NCBI GenBank assembly: GCA_013399305.1
Contig: VXAI01000137.1
Coordinates: forward strand, 765,592-829,591
Source: Rostratula benghalensis
Taxonomy: Eukaryota > Chordata > Aves > Charadriiformes > Rostratulidae
Reading direction: 5' to 3'
DNA: 64,000 bases
The notes below the pieces were generated by a model. It was not told where the DNA came from, searched no databases, and worked only from the letters and a program-made list of their open reading frames with translations. The position numbers and the translations under genes are program-made. Every line of letters starts with the position of its first letter. Position 1 is the first letter of the stretch. Positions 57,401-64,000 of this stretch are shown here, one piece after another.

Positions 57401-59717
57401 AAAAGGATTAGGAGGTCTGCTGGGAACTGTCCTAAAGGAGCTGTATGACACAGAGGGCAAGGAATAAGGCACGATCAAGAGAGAATTAAGAGAGCCAGAG
57501 GGATTTAGCAGACAAGTGCTGACACATTATTCCACTTAGACAGAGGCAGGGGATTCCTGGGAGAGGAGAAAAGTGGCTTGAGCCATTTGGGTTAGGGTCT
57601 GGCTGCTGAACTGGGGATCAGATCCTAGATCAAACTGTTGGGGAGTTTAACTGGCCCTATCAAAGGAGTTCAGCACTCATGAGTCAAACAACTCTAACCA
57701 CTCCGTGATTCTATGGTCCTGTAACATTGAACCATCCCAGAAACCTCTTGCCCAATTCAGGTTAAATATGAAATGTAGGGACATTCAGAAAGCAGGAAGC
57801 CTGAAAAAACTGGGTGCAAAGGAGGCCATCTCCAGGGATGTGTTGGCTGAGCCCAGCAGGGAAGTCAGAGCAGAGCTAAGAGGACGCACTGTCTTTCCAA
57901 CAGGCCCAACTTGCAAGTCTACAATTCACTTGGTGGCCCACACCTTCCCTCAACTCCCTTATTTACTTTTGTAAGTACCAGAGCAATGTCCTCGTAGAGG
58001 CAAGACTTTCCTTCTAATGTAAGAAGTTGAGACGTCTGAGCTCCAAAAGTAGCATCCCATAAGGAGCTGCATGAGTCCTCCATCCTTGAAAGTTCTGTGG
58101 TTTGCTACTGACCTACACAGCTCGTTACCTCTGTACGAGTGGCTCATACCTGGCCACACATCAGTGGAGACCAATGAACAGGTCCTGCCTGAAAACTTCT
58201 GGGGCCAAAGTCCAAGCATTCGTGGTGTGAATGCTAGCAGAGTAGCAACCCTACCCCAGACACTTCTGCTCCAGTTGTGTGCTTGGATAGTGGAATTTGG
58301 GAAAAAACCCAGGACTGCACCTGGAAGATGTTCATGGCACTGCTGTGTTTCAGGTGACCAAACAGGATTTTTCCCCTTGAAGGCAAAGAGCCTGCAGCAA
58401 ACCCAGCTGAACCTTTGCTGATGGGAAGGTGATGGAAGAATAACCTGGGTGTGATCTTCTCGTGTCTCAATAACCATCACCTATCTCCCATGGGCAGAGG
58501 AGAGACAGCAAGAGCGTGTCACTCACGGGAGAGGAGGGATCACTTTCCTCTGGAACCTCGAGGTAACCCGGGCAATGAAACTCTACCCAAAGCCATTTTG
58601 ACATAAGGTCGTGGTGGGAGACAAAGCAAGGTCAGGAGTTCAGCATCAATACAACAAGTGCCAGTCATGACACAAAAGACTCGGGGATCAGATGTACCTG
58701 CCAAGCACTGCTTGGAAGGCAAGGTATTGAGATGCATAATTACACCCCCTTTAATCTCTACTGCTCTTCCCCTTGGTTCACACAGCTCTGTTGGCTTTGT
58801 CCTTGCACAGGTTGCCTCCTAGCAGGGTCCTAGCCAAGGAACCCCTTCGTAGCCACACAGCACAGATGGTGGTGCAGTAGTTGAACGATGAGGGATAGAA
58901 GAGCTTCATTCCCCCTTTCACTGAAGCATCGGTCCAAGCTTCACTAGAATCACTCCCACAGTTACATCTGTGATCACCTCCAGCTTTGTGCTGGAGTAAC
59001 TCAATGAGGTTACCCCAGATTCACACACCAGTGGCAGCAGGGACTCCAGAGGAACTAATGTGGACTGGTGATGGCAAGAAAAGAACCAGGACCTCAAACC
59101 TCTAAAGAAAGAGCAACTCCTTTTCCTTGAAGTTCTGCCAGAGTGTGTTAGTGCTGGTGTTTCCTATTTTCAAAGTTTGGGAGGTTGTTTAGTGAAATTC
59201 CACGTCAGGGAGATATAAGATGCAAAATCCTGTGCATTTTGAGGTTACGCACTGATCTTCATCCTAAATAACAGCTTAAAATGACTGAAATGTTGAGTAT
59301 TTACTTGAAATCAGCCCTCTTAATGGAATTACTATTTTTTTACTCTTTCCCAGAGCCTGATCTCCTTTTGAAGGAAAGCATTCCCTGTTTCTGAGGTTTT
59401 GTTGTGGCAAAATTAGATTAGTTTCATGAGACTGAAACAAAACCCAGTAACACCAGGTCTGGAGATCTTCATGCTCCCTTGCTGTTGCTTCACAAAACCC
59501 TTGGGAAAACAGGTTGAGTGAGCCTGGAGCTCACTCATTTCCTTCTCTCTCTCCAGATCTTCCTCATAAAACAGAAGGGGGACAAAAAAAAAAAGGCTTT
59601 TTAATAGTTAGTGAGCCAACCCTTATCAAGTTGTATGCAAGATCTGTTTGATCAGTGGGAGATGGCAAAAATGTAGAGAAGATGAGGGTCAATGCCTGGG
59701 CGTCCAGCACAAAAGTT
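54464..59717. other. Long intronic stretch, no recognised gene
   Basis: Over 5 kb without a clear CR1 copy. An A run with GAGAAAG tail lies at 55362-55410. A 173-codon minus frame (57959-58480) and a 116-codon plus frame oppose each other without domains. The words CACTCCGTGATTCTATGG at about 57700 could be a last trace of a CR1 end. Confidence 0.5.
55362..55410 (+). repeat. Poly-A with GA-rich tail
   Basis: About 19-20 A are followed by GAGAGAAAGAAAAAGAAAAG. No retrotransposon body was recognised before it. Confidence 0.88.
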
Positions 59718-59735
59718 GGGGGGGGGGGGGGGGGG
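59718..59735 (+). repeat. Homopolymer G, 18 bases
   Basis: Eighteen consecutive G after AAAAGTT. It is G-quadruplex capable and its length is prone to sequencing error. Confidence 0.9.
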
Positions 59736-61109
59736 AGAAGGGGTCAATTATTTTTGATCACTTCTAACCCAAAATATTCCTTTTTAGAGGAAGCTTCTCT
59801 GTGTGTGCAGCAGATGGCGCAGCTGCCGTAGTTGTCCCACTGCCACCCACTGTCCCCATGCCAGCCACAGGGCCATCTGAAAGGGCGTCCCTCACTACTT
59901 GGTGATCTCATCCTGCCCTTTTTTTGGCTGGGTCCTGAGCTCTGCAGTTCCCAGCACTGTATTTTAGCACTCTGAGAGCAGTTTACAGTGATGAAAGCTG
60001 GTGACCAGCTGTCCCAAAGAAGGGGGGACAACTCCACAAGGGATGCAGGAGGCGCAGCTTCATCATAGAGAGATGAATGAGTTGTAAAACTCCACACTGG
60101 TGCCTCCTGGGACACCGGCATCATTCACGACCTTGAACTCAGCCTTAGCCCTCCAGCCCTCCTCGGGACATTTAAAACAGGGTGAGACAAAGGACAGGCT
60201 ACAAAACGGGCCACGGGGAGCAATCCTGCATTGGCTCAGGTGCTTCATTTCCATACTGGGAGGAAAAAAAACAGGGATTGCCTCTGCAGGCGATGCCAGT
60301 CCGGGTGATGGAGACCAGAGCCCAACCAGCTGCACCCAAAGCCAGGAGCCGACCTCTTCCTGCACCCTTCTGGGCCCAGCTGCATTCATCGGAGCAGACT
60401 GGTCCTTCTCATCACAGCCATAATGGTTCCCACTGGACTACTATTTCTGTCCAGTAGTGACAGAGGAAGGCACTGTGAAGCCTTTATTTTTGGGACTCCA
60501 GGCTATCTTTGCAGGCTTTGTGGTTTAAAGGGACGTGCCTGCTCCCTTTATGACAATCAACTGTTTCTTCTCTCATCTTCAAAGACTAAAGCTAAAACTT
60601 ATTAGCTTGCCATTTTTGTCCAGGGACCCCCTACCAACCACTTTCTGTCCAGAAACAGAGCAAAGAGATCATCTTATCACTCCCATTTCTATTTTTTTCT
60701 TTCTTTCTCTGAGTTTGTTACCCTCTTCAGAGGAGGACTACATGGTTGCTCATCAAAGGGAGAAAACTTGTGTTTGTACATAGATCTCTTTGCAGATGGG
60801 AAAGAAAATTCTGTGTAGAAGCATCTTTGCAGTTGGTGGCAAACAAACAATGAGAGTAAGGACAGGGAGTAGCAAGGGGAAAGAGTTAAAAAAGGGGGTC
60901 TTTTTTGGTGAGGAGATGGCCATGTCCTATATGTTTGTGTGCAGTTGCCTTCTCCCACTCATCCCCCAACCCGGGAGCTCTTCAAAGCTTCTTGCCCTTG
61001 GCCCATGGCCTTGGGAGCAGAGAAGTCACAAGCAGGCTGCCAGCCAGCCAGCTGCCACCATTGTCCCTGCAGTAGCACTAAAAAGCACCACTGGGAAGTG
61101 TATGGGGGA

Positions 61110-61170
61110 TTTGTTTCTTTTTTCTTTTTCTTTTTTTTTTTTATTCCTTCCGAGAACAGTAGCTTTTTTT
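61110..61170 (+). repeat. T-rich tract
   Basis: TTTCTTTTTTCTTTTTC is followed by about 13 T and later further T runs, a pyrimidine low-complexity tract. Confidence 0.85.
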
Positions 61171-61349
61171 CTTTTTTTCCTGGAAGAACAATTTTCAAAC
61201 CCAAATGTGCCCAACCCTTCTGCATTGCACTTCTTCCCGACAGCCACAGGGTGTCAGCAGCTCTATGGAGTGGGTCCCCTATAGGAATCCCGACTCCCTG
61301 AGACATCCGAGTTGGAGCAGTGCTTTAGGGTGGGTCTCATCCTGCCCTT

Positions 61350-61380
61350 TTCCCACCCCATCCCACCCCCACCCCCCCAT
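61350..61380 (+). repeat. C-rich tract (G-rich on minus strand)
   Basis: TCCCACCCC, ATCCCACCCCC and ACCCCCCC give four C runs in 30 bases, a possible G-quadruplex on the minus strand, which is the template-opposite strand of the plexin transcript. Confidence 0.75.
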
Positions 61381-64000
61381 CAGAGTTTCCAATCAGCAAG
61401 GAGAACCTTGTCCCTCAGGCCCAAGATTTGCTCCAAGCCCCCAGCACACTGGAACAGGACTTGGGGGATTTTAGGGCAGGCGCTAGCAGTTCTTCCCTGG
61501 GAGAGAAATGATCCAAAAGGATCCATGAGCTGGTGGCACTTCCTGACACTGGAGGGCTTTGAGGGGCAGTTGAGGGTCTGAGAGAGGGGAAAAAAACCCA
61601 GAGGTGGCAGGGGAGACAACAAGATGGGCTAAATTTCCAGATTTCTGTGTCGCTGAAGCTCGGAAGATAACTCCTAGGAAGTATCAGTAGGGACTTCAGT
61701 GGGATTGAGGAAAACCAATTCAGACCCCAGACACCACATTTACAGCCTCACTGGTGCATTAGTTGGGTATTCCTGGGCAGCAGCAAAGAACTTTGTCACG
61801 TTCCACTCATGAGTTAAAAGCTGCCCTTCACCTTTCCAGCTTCACCTGGGGAGGAAAGAAGCAGTGAAAAGACCCGGGTCCATGTGCACAGCCAGCCATA
61901 ATCCCTGGTGTCCAAGAGGAGCATCAGGAGTCACAGGGGATTGCCATGAATGCCTTTTGCTGTCATTCATCCCACTTTGTCTCCCGTTTGTGAAGCAGGA
62001 ACAGTGAAATCTCCCTCCCTTGCAAAGTCTGAGCAGCAGAGGAGAAGGAGTTGCGTTGAGGGTGGAGCAACGTGGGAGAAACCCTTCAGATGCCATGTTT
62101 CCCACATGTTCCCATTTATTCCTCAGACCATGACAAAAGGAGGTGCCACTTCTAGTAATGCAGCCCAAAGCAGGATCTTTTTGGATGCATAGGCTGGGGG
62201 GGAAGGAGGGGCGAACTCAAACAACCAGAAAATGAATGGAAGAGGACTGAGCAGCCCCATCTCTGGCTTCAGAGACCTCTTGCAGTCACCAGGTACCTAC
62301 CTGCCTTTCAGGCATGCACTAAACGTGGGATTCACCTTGTTTAACATGGTCTTCCCAAAAATTAGACATCTCACCTAATGAGTCAGGCAGGTTTCCCCCT
62401 CCAGTCAATGGAAAGAGACAGGTTTCACCACGGGTCGATTTGTGCCATCCTAAATAGGTGTCTTGGGCAGACGGAGTGAATTGCTTTCTGGAGATGCCAG
62501 TCTGTCTCCATTAGCTATAAAAGTCAACTCATTTTGATTCAGTGCTGATGACCGGCATTAGGTGAGACAAATTTCAGCCTGAGTGACTGTCTGGCATCTC
62601 TTGCACATGGGCCATCCACCCTTTCCTTGCTGTCCACGTGGGAAAGGGCACATAAGGATGGTTTATTACAGAAATGCTTAATTTTGAGGGCAGCATTTGT
62701 TTGCACAATACATTGTACTACAAGAAGAGGGCTGGAGAACTGTACTTCTCTGTCTATCTTTGGATGCTATGCTACTACACAATTATGAACCAGCTCCTAC
62801 AGGGCTAGAAGAGCTGCAGAAGTAGAGCTGCCTCTTCTTTTAGATGAGCAGAAAACAGGCCACTGGGCAGCTCACAGGTAAGAGCTAAGAGAGCTTGGTG
62901 TTAGCATGAAACAAAGGATTTACAGCCACTACCCCTGTTATATGCCTATAATCAAAGCTGGAACTTCCCGTGAATTCATGGTTTCCCCATTATGCTGCAC
63001 TGCTGCAGTATAGCAAGGTGGCCAGTTCTCAGTACATCAAGAGTAAAAAGAGCCTGTTAATCAATTGGGAGTGGTAAGAGTGCTCACAGACTGCTCAGAT
63101 AAACCTATATTGAGTGTATACCTTTAACCAGTGAAGTTGTGTCAGACGTTCTCTAAAATCACCTCCACCTTGTTTGTGTTAAGCTCCAACCATAAGCAGT
63201 TTGTGGCCAGTAATGAGGCACCTTATTCTTATATGATGAATGATGGAGCCAGCTCCATAGTGTTGGAATTTGGTCTGTGAAACCACGTGGACTCATCTGT
63301 AGCTCATGAGTCTTTGAATACCAGTGGGGTTTATTTAAACATACCTAAACCCATTCACAGGCCCCCAGGACCCTGGTTCCTGCAGTTTATCATTGGAAAT
63401 CAGATGCCACATGCAACTGAAAACATTACTTGAGGTGCAAAAGCACTTTAATCAGCGATGAAGGAACCTGGAAGAACCTGGTTATGGCCAAGCTCCTTGC
63501 TGCCCCGCTCAACACCAAGTGCTGTACGGTGCTTGGTTAGAAGAGAGCTTTGGCTGCACCTCTTAAAAAGCATTGGGCCTATCCATCATTTTCTACGTGC
63601 CTCTGCTTCATCAACATGCAAGTGCCTTACTGAGGGGATCTCTAGCCTTTTGCCCCTTGGGGACCTCTCTCTCCCTTCACAGTTTCTCCCTCGTTGATGC
63701 TTTTCTCATCATCAGCACGTACTCACCAACAGTTTGGATCCCGAGGCAACACTTAGCGGTGAGTAAGAGACATCTTTCTGCACCTGATCAGCGCTGAGCT
63801 TCCCTGTCTCTCTGCAGCAGTCCAAAAAAATACAAGCTAAGCATCCTCTGCCTCACGCTGTCCCACTGAGCTCCTCCTGATGGGGACCATTTCCAACAGC
63901 ACTGGCAAAAGCGGCGCGTACCAGGCAGTGGGTCGCCTCCCGACATCTGCCGTGCACATTTCCCATCCCCTGCAAGGGGCTTTCAAAGCAACCCTCTGCT

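Larger units (their letters stand above)
59736..64000. other. Long intronic stretch, no recognised gene
   Basis: No CR1 copy and no plexin exon recognised. A T-rich tract at 61110-61170 and a C-rich tract at 61350-61380 make the long opposed frames (up to 164 codons) at 60790-61306. At about 62500-62590, CATTAGCTATAAAAGTC and GATGACCGGCATTAGG stand out weakly. The last 120 bases are slightly CpG-richer. Confidence 0.5.

Noticed and set aside
57690..57716. Possible CR1 3' end remnant (CTCTAACCACTCCGTGATTC, then TATGG)
   Set aside because: Only about 25 bases resemble the terminal octamers and no body precedes them, so it may be chance.
57959..58480. 173-codon minus-strand frame opposed by a 116-codon plus frame
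   Set aside because: Composition looks unselected and no family resemblance was found; a chance frame is the simplest reading.
60790..61306. 164-, 120- and 115-codon frames on both strands
   Set aside because: They depend on T-rich and C-rich low-complexity tracts and have no domain.
1..64000. Endogenous retrovirus or solo LTR
   Set aside because: I saw no paired LTRs, primer-binding site or retroviral protein motif; all transposon similarity seen is to CR1.
1..64000. CRISPR array, operon, riboswitch or phage-like system
   Set aside because: The repeats are dispersed LINEs or short tandem duplications without regular spacers, and the window is vertebrate intron.

Overview
This window is vertebrate nuclear DNA from a bird. 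The evidence is about 21 copies of the avian LINE CR1 (chicken repeat 1), recognisable on both strands by the 3'-terminal ATTCTRTG-type octamer repeats and the conserved 3' block (for example the TGGATGGGGCTTTGAG core). Most are 5'-truncated. There is no bacterial-style gene density, operon, tRNA, rRNA or CRISPR array. The species cannot be named from this sequence alone.

I can support one protein-coding exon. It lies on the minus strand at 43751-43882: 132 bases, 44 codons, phase 0 at both ends, with a consensus acceptor (polypyrimidine tract plus CAG) and donor (GTAAG). Its peptide is the end of a class A plexin semaphorin (sema) domain and fits plexin-A4 best as I recall the family. No other plexin exon was recognised, so everything else reads as intron: at least about 20.1 kb upstream of the exon (higher coordinates) and at least about 43.7 kb downstream (lower coordinates). 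Introns this long suit PLXNA4, a semaphorin receptor gene in axon guidance that is large in vertebrates.

Layout. 1-12 kb: six CR1 fragments of several subfamilies in AT-rich intron, including a homeodomain-site-rich block near 10.0-10.4 kb. 12-27 kb: further CR1s, including the two longest (20.0-20.6 kb minus, 24.2-24.9 kb plus), a GATA microsatellite and a hybrid of two CR1 3' ends (25.8-26.0 kb). 27-43.7 kb: long stretches with few repeats and several AT-rich candidate conserved elements. 43.75-43.88 kb: the plexin exon. 45-46 kb: a CR1 3' end next to an oppositely oriented internal piece of CR1 ORF2. 46.76-46.83 kb: a 70-base assembly gap inside a GGGA-type repeat. 48-54.5 kb: a CR1 cluster, one copy lying inside a degraded CAGCA-type repeat. 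54.5-64 kb: intron with homopolymer tracts (A-rich, G18, T-rich) and no recognised gene.

I found no convincing new biological system. The most useful leads are the plexin exon, the two unusual CR1 structures and several candidate intronic regulatory elements whose conservation I could not test.
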